DNA from: JAWKTV01 sp041398905
GTDB taxonomy: Bacteria > Planctomycetota > Planctomycetia > Planctomycetales > Planctomycetaceae
DNA length: 64,000 bases
Reading direction: 5' to 3'
Assembly (NCBI GenBank): GCA_041398905.1
Contig: JAWKTV010000011.1
Location: 1 to 64,000 of the forward strand
The notes under the pieces are model-generated. The model made no database searches. It was not told the origin of the DNA and worked only from the letters and a program-made list of their open reading frames with translations. A program made the translations under genes and the position numbers. Shown piece after piece: positions 52,682 to 61,008 of the stretch (position 1 is the first letter of the stretch; the number at the start of each line of letters is the position of its first letter).

Positions 52682-53307
52682 GCTTTCACCGTGGCGGCCG
52701 CTGTGTCACTGGCCGTCACCCGGCTGCGAACTCCCAGCGGACTAAACAGCAGCCCGCTGTACATCAGCGTTGAGACCAGTGAGTTGCGGAAATGCCAGAG
52801 TGCGGAGCTGTAACATTCGCTCAGCCCCGACAGGTTCTGTGGGTAGAGGGGGTTGCCGACCCAGCAGGCGAAGTTCGTCAGCGTGAAGAACAGCACCGCC
52901 GAGAGCAGTGAGCAGCCGGCGATGCCGGTCCAGGACGGCCGCTTCCGCAGCCACCAGCCGACCATCGCACAGAGCGCGACCGTGGCGTAAACCGGGATCT
53001 GTGCCGGGTAGAAGGCCCATTCCAGCTTCCCGGTGATCGCCCAGATGCCGAGATCGCTGAGCAAGTAGACAAGCAGCGGCGCGAACACGCCGAGCGACTT
53101 GCGCGGCAGTGTCGCTGCGCTGAACAGGCCGAAGGCGAGCAGCGGCGAGAAGTTCCACGGATAGGTTTTGAGCTGCGGGTCGATCACGATGCCCCACCGC
53201 CGAGTCACCTCGGGAAACTGCATGAAGAGATACGGCAACAGCTTCAGAATCAGGCCGTAGGCGAAAATGAGCAGGTAGACGCCCCAGCGGGGCCGAGCGG
53301 TTGTCAT
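52678..53307 (-). CDS. DUF6580-type integral membrane protein
   Basis: A 209-residue protein with about six membrane segments (GVYLLIFAYGLILKLLPYLF, FSPLLAFGLFSAATL, FAPLLVYLLSDLGIWAI, IPVYATVALCAMVGWWL, LLSAVLFFTLTNFACWV, SLVSTLMYSGLLFSPLG). It looks like the DUF6580 family, which resembles ECF S-components. In this operon a role in cobalamin or precursor uptake is the natural guess. Both ends overlap their neighbours by ATGA, indicating coupled translation. No cobalt or B12 ligand can be named. Confidence 0.82.
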   Translation of the reverse strand: MTTARPRWGVYLLIFAYGLILKLLPYLFMQFPEVTRRWGIVIDPQLKTYPWNFSPLLAFGLFSAATLPRKSLGVFAPLLVYLLSDLGIWAITGKLEWAFYPAQIPVYATVALCAMVGWWLRKRPSWTGIAGCSLLSAVLFFTLTNFACWVGNPLYPQNLSGLSECYSSALWHFRNSLVSTLMYSGLLFSPLGVRSRVTASDTAAATVKA

Positions 53308-53993
53308 GTCAGCACCTCCTGAACCGCAGAGGCGGCGGGGAGCAAGTCACGAAAGGTCAAAGTCCGGTCGTGGTGAGCGGAGCCAACCGACACCGGGACA
53401 GGGCTGCGAAAGATCGGTCCGTCCCAGACGAAGGTATGAAACTCGCCGTTCTCGCCACAGGGATCGACCTGCGGCGGCAAATCGGTCAGCAGCGAGTCGT
53501 CGTAGGCCCGTCCACAGAATTCCGCCGGCACGCGGGTCGTGTCGACGCAACAGAGCCGAGCCTGGAATCCCGCCGCGATGAACTCGCGGGCGAGCTGGGT
53601 CGTCGACTTGAGCCACAGCGGAAACAGGCACGAGAGGGCGGTCGATTCGACCAACCGTTCCCGATAGGCCCGGATGTCGGCCAGGTACAAGTCGCCGAAG
53701 GCGATGTGCGAGACGCCATCGGCCTTGAGGCCGTGGTAGAGGTCGCGAGTCGCAGCCTCGTAGGCGGCGTTACCGGCGCCCTGCTCGATCACGACGGTAT
53801 GACACGGGATGCCGACGGCTGCGACTTGCGAGTCGAGCAACGACCGGCGCACGCCATGCATCGCAATGCGATCGTGATTACGCGTGACCGTGCAGACGAG
53901 CGCCGCGACCTCGATGTCCGGCTCGCGAAGGAGGCACCACAGCGCGAACGCGCTGTCTTTGCCGCCGCTCCAGGAAAGTGCGATCCGCTTCAT
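53304..53993 (-). CDS. DUF71/COG2102 PP-loop ATPase (B12-salvage type)
   Basis: A 229-residue ATP pyrophosphatase. The PP-loop SGGKDS is at residues 9-14, and the C-terminal family motif reads GENGEFHTFVWDGP. In archaea and eukaryotes this family includes diphthine-ammonia ligase (Dph6). Bacteria lack diphthamide, and comparative genomics has predicted a bacterial subgroup in B12 salvage. The neighbours here (cobalamin riboswitch, BtuF-like protein) match that prediction. A reaction such as amide formation on a corrinoid intermediate is inference. It overlaps both neighbours by ATGA. Confidence 0.88.
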   Translation of the reverse strand: MKRIALSWSGGKDSAFALWCLLREPDIEVAALVCTVTRNHDRIAMHGVRRSLLDSQVAAVGIPCHTVVIEQGAGNAAYEAATRDLYHGLKADGVSHIAFGDLYLADIRAYRERLVESTALSCLFPLWLKSTTQLAREFIAAGFQARLCCVDTTRVPAEFCGRAYDDSLLTDLPPQVDPCGENGEFHTFVWDGPIFRSPVPVSVGSAHHDRTLTFRDLLPAASAVQEVLT

Positions 53994-54406
53994 GGCTGGG
54001 AACCTGCGACGCTGTCGTTCGCCTCCGGTCGCGGCCCGTTTCGCGTCAACGCCGTTCCGTCCTTCTGGCAGATCGCACCGCCCGGATTGCGATTCAACAC
54101 GTCATCGGGTGGCGAAACGTACCACTTGTTGCACTTGAAGCAATACAGCCCCGGCATGAGCGTCTGTTCGCCGGTGGTCGGGTTGGTTGACGGCAGCACG
54201 GTCGACGCCGGTGCGACGATGGCTGCGCCGGTGCGGGTGTCGACGTAGACGACATCACTCGATTCGTCGCTCGACCGTTCGCCAGTACAACCAGCCAGGG
54301 CGACGACCGATAGCAGACAGCACAGGACCGGCCGACATGACCTGCCACGAAACCAGCGATGCTGCAACCACGTGACCGAATCGCTCGAAAGTCTCTTGAA
54401 CGTCAT
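53990..54406 (-). CDS. Small lipoprotein with CxxC motif
   Basis: A 138-residue lipoprotein. The signal ends in the lipobox LAGC after a hydrophobic core (PVLCCLLSVVALAGC). The mature part has a CFKCNKWY motif and a further cysteine (AICQKDG). That gives three cysteines, short of a complete four-Cys zinc ribbon. It would lie on the periplasmic or outer-membrane side. Its stop overlaps the DUF71 start. A role as a corrinoid- or metal-binding surface factor is only suggested by context. I do not recognise the family. Confidence 0.78.
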   Translation of the reverse strand: MTFKRLSSDSVTWLQHRWFRGRSCRPVLCCLLSVVALAGCTGERSSDESSDVVYVDTRTGAAIVAPASTVLPSTNPTTGEQTLMPGLYCFKCNKWYVSPPDDVLNRNPGGAICQKDGTALTRNGPRPEANDSVAGSQP

Positions 54407-54507
54407 CGGTGCTTCTCTTTCGAGAGTGTTGTGCCTGAACAGGGCAGATGTGGGAGGGGCTCGCCCTCCCGCATCACTTCATCCGCGGACTCGCTGAAGA
54501 ATGGACG

Positions 54508-55386
54508 CTAATCCCGGTCGTAAAGCTCATCGCGCCGGGCCGGGTCATCGAGCGTGCCGGGGCTGATGAAGCCGAGGTTGTGCTGCTTCATCAGGTCCGC
54601 CTGTGCTTGAGAGACGTAGTTGGTGCCCGGCACTTCGACGCGGGACTGCTCACCGAAGGAGACGACGCGGCCATCGAGAAACGCGGCGTTGGCCGTGCCC
54701 GAATGCCGGAAGTGCGTGGTCGGAAAGTTGCTGCTGGGAGGATCAGCGAGCCAGTTCTCTTCCAGCGTCAGCGTGAACTTGACCTGCGCGCTGTCGGTGA
54801 ACGCGATCGTCTCGGAAGTCGATGCGAGATCGGCGATGCGACGGCACAGCGGTTGAGTGCTCGGGCTGGGTGGCCAGGTGGAATAGCTTTCGCTCGAAGT
54901 CCGGGAGAGATAATGGCCGTTGTACCCGTAGCCGCAAGCTGGCCGGCCGAAACGGATGAACTGCATCTGCGCGGGTCCGAAGTCCGGGCATTGGAAGGCC
55001 TCGTAACTGGTCTCCGTGTACCTGGCGAGGGGCCCGCGAGTGTAGTCGAGCTGCAGATTGACGTCCGACTCGTCGTAGTTGACGTGCCCGAACCAGAACT
55101 GGGTTTGCCCCGAGGCCGGAAACGTTCCCGCGAGCAGGTCCTGCATGCGCTTCGTGTCATCGACGACGTAGGGGACGAACTGTTCGCGGTGGTTGCCCGC
55201 ATAGTTCTGCAGGGCGATGACGAGGTTGTGCAGATGGTCTTTGCATTGCGTGTTGCGAGCGGCGGCGCGCACCTGCTGCACAGCGGGAAGCAGCAGGGAG
55301 ACCAGAATCGCGATGATCGCGATCACGACGAGTAGTTCGATCAGCGTGAAGCCGCGGTGCCGCCGCGGGCGGTGAATCGTGCGCAT
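54508..55386 (-). CDS. DUF1559 pilin-like secreted protein under a cobalamin riboswitch
   Basis: A 292-residue protein with a type IV prepilin-like leader. Cleavage is expected between G12 and F13 of GFTLIE, with the conserved Glu at position 5 of the mature form. A hydrophobic helix (LLVVIAIIAILVSLLLPAVQQ) follows. The DUF1559 domain shows the C-terminal H-x-G segment TTHFRHSGTANAAFLDGRV typical of the family. Planctomycetes carry many such proteins. ATG 55386 has AGGA seven bases upstream. It is the first gene after the cobalamin riboswitch and is separated from the lipoprotein gene by 101 bases. Confidence 0.9.
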   Translation of the reverse strand: MRTIHRPRRHRGFTLIELLVVIAIIAILVSLLLPAVQQVRAAARNTQCKDHLHNLVIALQNYAGNHREQFVPYVVDDTKRMQDLLAGTFPASGQTQFWFGHVNYDESDVNLQLDYTRGPLARYTETSYEAFQCPDFGPAQMQFIRFGRPACGYGYNGHYLSRTSSESYSTWPPSPSTQPLCRRIADLASTSETIAFTDSAQVKFTLTLEENWLADPPSSNFPTTHFRHSGTANAAFLDGRVVSFGEQSRVEVPGTNYVSQAQADLMKQHNLGFISPGTLDDPARRDELYDRD

Positions 55387-55406
55387 GGACAAGTCCTGGT
55401 TGTCAC

Positions 55407-55430
55407 CGACTCCCCGCAATGGGGGAGTCG
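55407..55430 (-). promoter_or_regulatory. Hairpin just upstream of the DUF1559 start
   Basis: A perfect 9-bp stem (CGACTCCCC at 55407-55415 with GGGGAGTCG at 55422-55430) and a six-base loop lies about 20 bases before the ATG and close to the AGGA ribosome site. It lacks a T tract, so it may act as part of the riboswitch expression platform. Confidence 0.45.
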
Positions 55431-55562
55431 CTGCGTGTCATGCAGCCGCTCCAGCATTGGGTCCGTCGCAGACAGCTCAGCGGGGCGAGTTGATCAGCGG
55501 GACCGAACGACCAACATGGGGTTGACCATCGACCCACGTTGAGGGGGGCAATGGAGATCCCC

Positions 55563-55579
55563 GCAGGCCGCCGGCCTGC
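55563..55579. repeat. Intergenic palindrome GCAGGCCGCCGGCCTGC (copy 3)
   Basis: Identical to the copy at 8478-8494. Here it lies in the leader between the cobalamin aptamer and the DUF1559 gene. In the 670-base gene-free stretch 55387-56056 it and the riboswitch are the main features. Confidence 0.5.
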
Positions 55580-55754
55580 GTCACGTCGTTCATCCCCGCT
55601 TTCGCGGCGCACCGATGTCGTTCGACATCATCGGACGCGCAGCGATCATCGCCTGCTCACAGCGTGATCCAGCCGCGCACCATCGCCTGGCGCGACGCCC
55701 GAAGTCGCTGGCTGCTGCAACCTTCCTCGAAGGAGCGGCCACAAATTCAGTACT

Positions 55755-55965
55755 GGGGCAGGTCTTCTGGCTTCCGGATCACCCTACCGGCCGCACCTTC
55801 CCATGTCGACGTTGTCCGACGGCGGAGGCCGTTGGACGGACACAGTGGTTGTTGCGGCTTTCGTTCCCGGTTACAGCGGCGGGACCGCGACGGATTCGCA
55901 CCGTCTTCCCTATTCTCCCGACCGACGACAAGCCGGGCGGGCACCCAAGACTGTTCGGGCTCGAC
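55755..55965 (-). ncRNA. Cobalamin (B12) riboswitch
   Basis: On the minus strand the conserved elements occur in order: GGTGCCCGCCCGGC, AGGGAAGACGGTGCGAATCC, the core GTCCCGCCGCTGTAACCGGG, the CCACTGTG segment, and the B12 box GCCAGAAGACCTGCC. The order, spacing and overall length of about 200 bases match the cobalamin aptamer. When adenosyl- or related cobalamin binds, the downstream operon is expected to be shut off. The aptamer is about 370 bases before the first start codon, an unusually long leader. Confidence 0.95.
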
Positions 55966-56056
55966 TCTACAAAGTCAGATCAGGATGTCAACGGGATGCT
56001 GGACGTTTTCTTGTCGCGATGATGCAGGCACGGCTGAAGACCGCTGCGGCAACCTC

Positions 56057-56851
56057 TCACATCGGTTGTCCAAGTTCCCGGGCGATCAGCAGCGCCGCCG
56101 ACTCACCGATGAAGACCAGGATGACCGCCGCGAACAGCACGCCCGTTGCCGACTGCGTGTTGCGATAGCGGAGGATGGCCGGCGTGATACCGACCAGCAG
56201 CAGCGGTCCCAGCAGGCCAGCCGTCCAGCGCAGTAACAGCCAGACCCGGTGTTCGTGCCACAGGGCGGTCCGGGCCTCCGGCTCGGCCAGGTAAGTCAGC
56301 AGCACCACGCCGATGAGCCGAATGATGATCGCCAGCAAGGCGAGCCGCGTGGCCCGCTGCAAGGGAGCGAGGGGCATGCCGGTCGCTGTGAGGTACCAGT
56401 GTCCCAGCAGCATCGCTCCCACGAGTCCTCCGATCACCGCGCCGGATGCGAGCGCGGCGGGAAAGCCGGGCCAGCGGGCGAGGCTCCCCGTCGCTGGTGC
56501 GGCACTCACCTGCAGCAGCACACAACTGCTCGCCACGAGCAGGAGCGTGGCCAGTAGTGTACCCGCCCGGCGCCGCTCCAGTGTCCACATGACGGAGCCG
56601 GCAAAGCTGATCAGCGCGAGTACCCCGAGTTCGATCCGCAGCCGGATGCCGTCCGGCGGAACCAGTTCGTGACCGGCGGAGCGGCCTGTTCCTTCGAACC
56701 AGTGTCCGGCCGTCAAAGTGGTGAGGACCGAGAGCCCCAGGGTCAGCAGCATCTGAATGCGGAAGAACCCTGACGTGATCTGTCGACGTGGCAGCAGGCA
56801 CCACAACAGGCTCAGGCCAACGATCAGTCGCAGGGCGAACTCGGGGATCAT
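56057..56851 (-). CDS. Polytopic membrane protein of unknown function (264 aa)
   Basis: About seven hydrophobic segments are visible, including FALRLIVGLSLLWCLLP, LLATLLLVASSCVLLQV, LALLAIIIRLIGVVLLTYLA and VLFAAVILVFIGESAALLIA. I do not recognise the family. The start is placed at ATG 56851, where the first helix begins; the longer frame upstream adds low-complexity residues. It lies just upstream of the riboswitch on the same strand, so it is not under its control. Confidence 0.7.
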   Translation of the reverse strand: MIPEFALRLIVGLSLLWCLLPRRQITSGFFRIQMLLTLGLSVLTTLTAGHWFEGTGRSAGHELVPPDGIRLRIELGVLALISFAGSVMWTLERRRAGTLLATLLLVASSCVLLQVSAAPATGSLARWPGFPAALASGAVIGGLVGAMLLGHWYLTATGMPLAPLQRATRLALLAIIIRLIGVVLLTYLAEPEARTALWHEHRVWLLLRWTAGLLGPLLLVGITPAILRYRNTQSATGVLFAAVILVFIGESAALLIARELGQPM

Positions 56852-57129
56852 AACGTGGTTGTCGTTCGCGAGGGGTGCCTCGTCACTGATCGCTCGGCGA
56901 TCGAAGGTGCGAGCCGATCGGTTGAGTAACTCGAAGCAATGTGTTGGCCGCACTGTCAGCGGAGTGGTTGGGGGACTGTTGATGCGGCGGGTCGTCTCCG
57001 CACCACTTTTCGCGGAGCGAACAGCAACGATGGTTGTGACCTGCGACACACATCGTGGAGGATTGTGATCCGCCGGGATCGCACGTACAACGGAGTGGCA
57101 GGTTCTCCCAAACAATCGGAATCGATCGC

Positions 57130-58312
57130 ATGTTCGACCTCAACGCCGTCCAAGCTGCTCTGCGTGACCAGGGGATTGATGCCTGGCTGCTGTATGATTT
57201 TCGAGGTCTCAACCCGCTGGCGACCCGCGTGCTGCGGTTCCCGGAAGGGACGATGGGTTCGCGTCGCTGGTTTTACCTCATTCCCGCGAACGGGGTGCCT
57301 CGCAAGCTGGTGCATCGCATCGAAGAAGGCGCGCTCGATCATCTGCCGAGCGAGGCGACGGTGTATCTCCGGGAGGAACTTGAAGCCGGGGTGCGAAGCC
57401 TCGTAGAGGGGCTGGGGCAGGTGGCGATGGAGTACTCCTCGCAATGCCAACCCCTACATCTCGCGAGTGGACGCGGGGACGGTCGAGCTTGTTCGCCAGT
57501 TGTGGGGCGACGATCATGTCGTCGGGCGATCTGATTCAACAGTTCGAGGCGGTGTGGGATGACGACCATGGCGGATGCATCTGCAGGCTGGAGGTGACGA
57601 ACAGCGCGTCGACATCGCCTGGCGGGCGATCGCCAACGGCGTTCGCGATGACGGCGGGATCGAGGAACTCGCGGTGCAGGACGCCATCATGCGACACTTC
57701 GCCCAGCACGACTTGACGACGTATCACCCGCCGATCGTCGGCCGCGGTCCGCACAGCGGTATGCCGCATTACGAGACCGGCACCGGCGATGATACGCTGA
57801 TCCGCGAAGGGGACTTCGTGCTCGTCGACCTGTGGGCGAAGGTTCGCCGCCCGCGCGCGACCTACAGCGACCTCACTCGCACCGGGTTCGTCGGCAACGA
57901 AGTCCCCGCCACGTATACGGAGATCTTCACGATCGTCGCCGCCGCGAGGGACGCCGGGATCGCCTGCGTTCGCGACGCGTTCGCGGCGGGGCGTCCACTC
58001 CAGGGCTGGGAGGTCGACAATGCGACTCGTAAGGTGATCGACGACGCCGGCTACGGTCAGGACTTCCGCCATCGGACCGGGCACAACATCGGCCAGGAGG
58101 TCCATGGCAACGGTGCCCACATGGATAACCTGGAGACGCGAGAAGAACGCCGGGTACTTCCCCGCACCTGCTTCTCGATTGAGCCGGGCATCTACCTGAA
58201 AGAGTTCGGAGTCCGCAGCGAGGTGGATGTCTACGTCGACGCGGAGGGGCAGGTGCATGTCACCGGCGGCCCGCTGCAGTCTGAGATCGTGCCGATCCTC
58301 CGGGATTACTGA
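57130..58312 (+). CDS. M24 metallopeptidase (Xaa-Pro aminopeptidase type; frameshifts)
   Basis: The N-terminal domain begins MFDLNAVQAALRDQGIDAWL and continues to VAMEYSS. Between about 57440 and 57575 the frame shifts several times; the best reading includes NPYISRVDAGTVELVRQLWG. The C-terminal catalytic domain is intact. Metal ligands are expected at Asp in FVLVDLW, Asp in YSDLTRTGF, His in HRTGHNIGQEVHGNG, Glu in FSIEPGIY and Glu in VRSEVDVYV. The enzyme would remove N-terminal residues next to proline. The start is ATG 57130. Confidence 0.85.
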
Positions 58313-58374
58313 GCACTCGGAACCGTTTTCGCTCCACTCTCCTCGCTCCGGCGCACGTCGTACAACGTACCAGC

Positions 58375-59199
58375 ATGCAACTCGGCCTCATCAACTCCGC
58401 GTGGGCCCAGGCCGGTCGGGACACGGCCTGGGGGATCGCCAAGACTCGCGAGATCGGGTTCGACTCGATCGATATCTTCACCGACCCGCTCGACATCGAC
58501 ATCCGCGAGCGGAAACTGATCCGCGACGAGTGTCGTCGCCAGCGACCTGCCGATCGTGTCGGTCTGCTGTGTCGCGGTCGGACTGATCGACTTCAATCCC
58601 AGCGTGCGGCGGTTCCACCTCGACCGTGTTCGTCAATACCTCGATCTGGTTTACGAGTTTGAAGCCCGCAACCTGCTGCTGGTGCTGGGGGAGTACATCT
58701 GGAATCGCGAGGTGATTCCGCCCGCGGAACAGTGGCGACTGGCGGTTGACGCCTGCCGCGAGCTGGCGGAGTATGCGGCGACGCTCGGCATCGAGATCGC
58801 GTCGAGCTGGAGCCGTTTCCGCTGTCGCTGCTGAACAGCGTCGACTCGATGTGCCGGTTCCTCGACGATGTCGACCACCCGCGTTGCCGGGCGAACATCG
58901 ATGTCTCACATCTGCTGCTGGCCGGGGTGCCCGCGGAAGAGTTACGTCGGCTGAAGGGCCGGGCCTGTCACGTGCACATCTCCGGACTGCGACGGCAAGG
59001 TGCATGGCGACTTGCCGCCCGGTCGGGGCGTCGTCCCTTCGCCCCGTACCTGCGGGAGATCGCGCGCTTGGCATCGAGGGGCGGTTTCGATTGAACTCGA
59101 GTACTCTCCCGAGCCGGACCGGATAGAGCAGTGGGTGCGCGAGCCTACGCCGCCACCGACGCGCTGCTGCAACAGGCGGGACTGCGGACCGCCGATTAG
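58375..59199 (+). CDS. Sugar phosphate isomerase/epimerase-like TIM-barrel protein (heavily frameshifted)
   Basis: An AP-endonuclease-2 type TIM barrel. Good segments are MQLGLINSAWAQAG, EIGFDSIDIFTDPLDID, LPIVSVCCVAVGLIDFNP, LLLVLGEYIWNREVIPP, CRANIDVSHLLLAGVP and VSIELEYSPEPDRIEQW. They sit in different frames, with switches near 58530, 58800, 58985, 59035, 59065 and 59145. Joining them gives a normal 275-residue protein. The number of shifts in 825 bases is the highest in the window, so decay cannot be excluded. The substrate is unknown. Confidence 0.7.
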
Positions 59200-59247
59200 A
59201 ACCGGACGCGCTGGATCTACCGGCGGCCGGCCCACGCAAACAACCGA

Positions 59248-59997
59248 TTGAACGAACGACAAACATCGTCTCGACACGACGGCCGACGGCCGAATAAACT
59301 GCGTCCCATCTCCCTGCAGCGACCATTCCGCAGTGCCGCGCCGGGCAGCTTGCTCATTGAAGCCGGAGGGACGGTGATCCTCTGCACCGCCAGCCTGGCC
59401 GATGAAGTGCCACCCTGGAAGAAGCACGAGAACCCGCCCACCGGCTGGGTGACCGCCGAGTACAACATGCTTCCCGGCAGCACCGCGCCGCGCAAGCAGC
59501 GACGAACGGACGGCCGGGCGACCGAGATTCAGCGGCTCATCGGCCGCAGCTTGCGGTCGATCATCGACTTCGCCGCGCTTGGCCCGCGCACGATCACGGT
59601 CGATTGTGATGTCTTGCAGGCCGATGGTGGGACGCGGACTCTGAGCATCACTGGCGGCTTCATCGCGCTCGTCGACGCGGTGTCATCAATCGATGCGCCG
59701 GGGTTCGATTCCAAAGCGGTGTTCCGCGACAGCGTGGCGGCCATCAGCGTTGGCGTACATGATGGCACGCCCGTGCTCGATCTCGACTATCACGAAGACA
59801 GCCGTGCGGAGGTCGACATGAACGTCGTGATGACCGGCTCGGGCATGTTCGTCGAAGTGCAAGGGACAGCCGAGCGGGGAACCTTTTCGCAACAGCAGCT
59901 CGACAGCCAGCTCGCGCTCGCGCGGGAAGGCATCGCGGAGCTAACGGACCTCCAACGGCGGACGCTCGGCGAGCGATGGCCGTTGAAGAACTCGTAA
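59248..59997 (+). CDS. rph: Ribonuclease PH
   Basis: A phosphorolytic 3'-to-5' exoribonuclease that trims tRNA ends. Family segments: SRHDGRRPNKLRPI at the start, TVILCTASLADEVPPW, GWVTAEYNMLPGSTAPR, GRATEIQRLIGRSLRS and DCDVLQADGGTRTLSITGG. The length is 249 residues, normal. No ATG or GTG is available between the upstream in-frame stop (59197-59199) and the DGR motif, so TTG 59248 is the only start. That stop also ends the isomerase gene. Confidence 0.95.
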   Translation: MNERQTSSRHDGRRPNKLRPISLQRPFRSAAPGSLLIEAGGTVILCTASLADEVPPWKKHENPPTGWVTAEYNMLPGSTAPRKQRRTDGRATEIQRLIGRSLRSIIDFAALGPRTITVDCDVLQADGGTRTLSITGGFIALVDAVSSIDAPGFDSKAVFRDSVAAISVGVHDGTPVLDLDYHEDSRAEVDMNVVMTGSGMFVEVQGTAERGTFSQQQLDSQLALAREGIAELTDLQRRTLGERWPLKNS

Positions 59998-60093
59998 CAG
60001 GTGCCACCAGGCCGTAGCACTCGACAGGAAACCGCGCGATTGCCCACCGGGGTGCCCTTGGCAGACAGCCATCACTCTAGTTGCGACCGACGA

Positions 60094-60891
60094 TCAGCGG
60101 TTCAACCGGTAGGATCGCGGAGTGTCGTCGGCTTCGACGGTCTCGTAGCCGACGGTCTGGATCGCCTGGGCGTCGAGATGTGGCAACCGGCCCGGTTCCT
60201 CGTGGCGTTGCCGATCCGCTCCGACGGACCCGGCCGCGGCGCGCTGGAGTTGGGCGACGCTTTGCTGGAAGCGGATCATGTCGGCGGGTGATACGGCCAG
60301 CGTTTGGGTCGCGGTGCGTGTCACAGGTTTGCCCGCCAGCGCTTCCGAGATCGCGGCTTCTTTCTCGGCGGTGATCTCATGCCGCTCACCCGGCAGCACG
60401 ACGGTCGCCATTTTCGAGTAGATTGCCGGCCCGCCACCCTCAGGCGTGAACCGCACGCGCAGCGAGCACTGTGCATGGTGCGGTCCCTTGCGGGTGTACG
60501 GGACGAACAGTTGATAAGCCGGCCCCAGGTTGGTCTCGTGACAGAAGCCGTTCCAGGCCACCTTGTCGAAGTTGAACAGGTGAATCGGGTTCGCCATTTC
60601 GGCTTCCGTCCCCTGATCGTCGAACACATAGATGCGAACGTCGCCTTCGACCTTCACCGGCTCGGCGCCGCGTGAGGTGAAGAACAGGAGCTGGCCGGCG
60701 AAGCCGCGGGTTGGCAGAGAATCCGGACCGCGCCCCTCACCCGGCTCCCACAGGCACATCACCTCGACCGCCGGATCTTCCGCCGTGGCTTCCCGGAAGT
60801 TCTGACCTTTCGCCAGCCCGAAGAGCGCGAACTCTGCACAGCCGCTGCTAACGCAGCAGACGAGCAGCAGGGTTGAGAGGCGGGTGGCCAT
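60094..60891 (-). CDS. Lipoprotein of unknown function (265 aa)
   Basis: The signal peptide ends with the lipobox VSSGC at about residues 17-21, after LSTLLLVCC. The mature protein is beta-rich (LLFFTSRGAEPVKVEGDVRI, YQLFVPYTRKGPHHAQCSL). I do not recognise the family, though similar lipoproteins are common in planctomycetes. GGAG ten bases upstream supports ATG 60891 over an ATG at 60915. It lies just downstream of the gspD gene on the same strand. Confidence 0.8.
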   Translation of the reverse strand: MATRLSTLLLVCCVSSGCAEFALFGLAKGQNFREATAEDPAVEVMCLWEPGEGRGPDSLPTRGFAGQLLFFTSRGAEPVKVEGDVRIYVFDDQGTEAEMANPIHLFNFDKVAWNGFCHETNLGPAYQLFVPYTRKGPHHAQCSLRVRFTPEGGGPAIYSKMATVVLPGERHEITAEKEAAISEALAGKPVTRTATQTLAVSPADMIRFQQSVAQLQRAAAGSVGADRQRHEEPGRLPHLDAQAIQTVGYETVEADDTPRSYRLNR

Positions 60892-61008
60892 GACGATTCG
60901 GCTCCATTCTGACATGTGACGGGTGTTCGCACTTGTCGGGTGCCGCCCGGGGCTCGATGAGCCCGAAGCGGCGTCAACTTCACGATGCTGATGTTCGAGG
61001 TCAACCGG

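Noticed and set aside
53304..53993. Diphthamide synthase (Dph6) as the function of the DUF71 protein
   Set aside because: Diphthamide is found in archaea and eukaryotes, not bacteria, and the operon context is B12. The B12-salvage subgroup is the better fit.
58375..59199. Calling the TIM-barrel gene a pseudogene
   Set aside because: Despite six or so shifts, every segment keeps family-like sequence and joins to a normal length. The same error type occurs in intact housekeeping genes in the window. Left as a probable gene with lower confidence.
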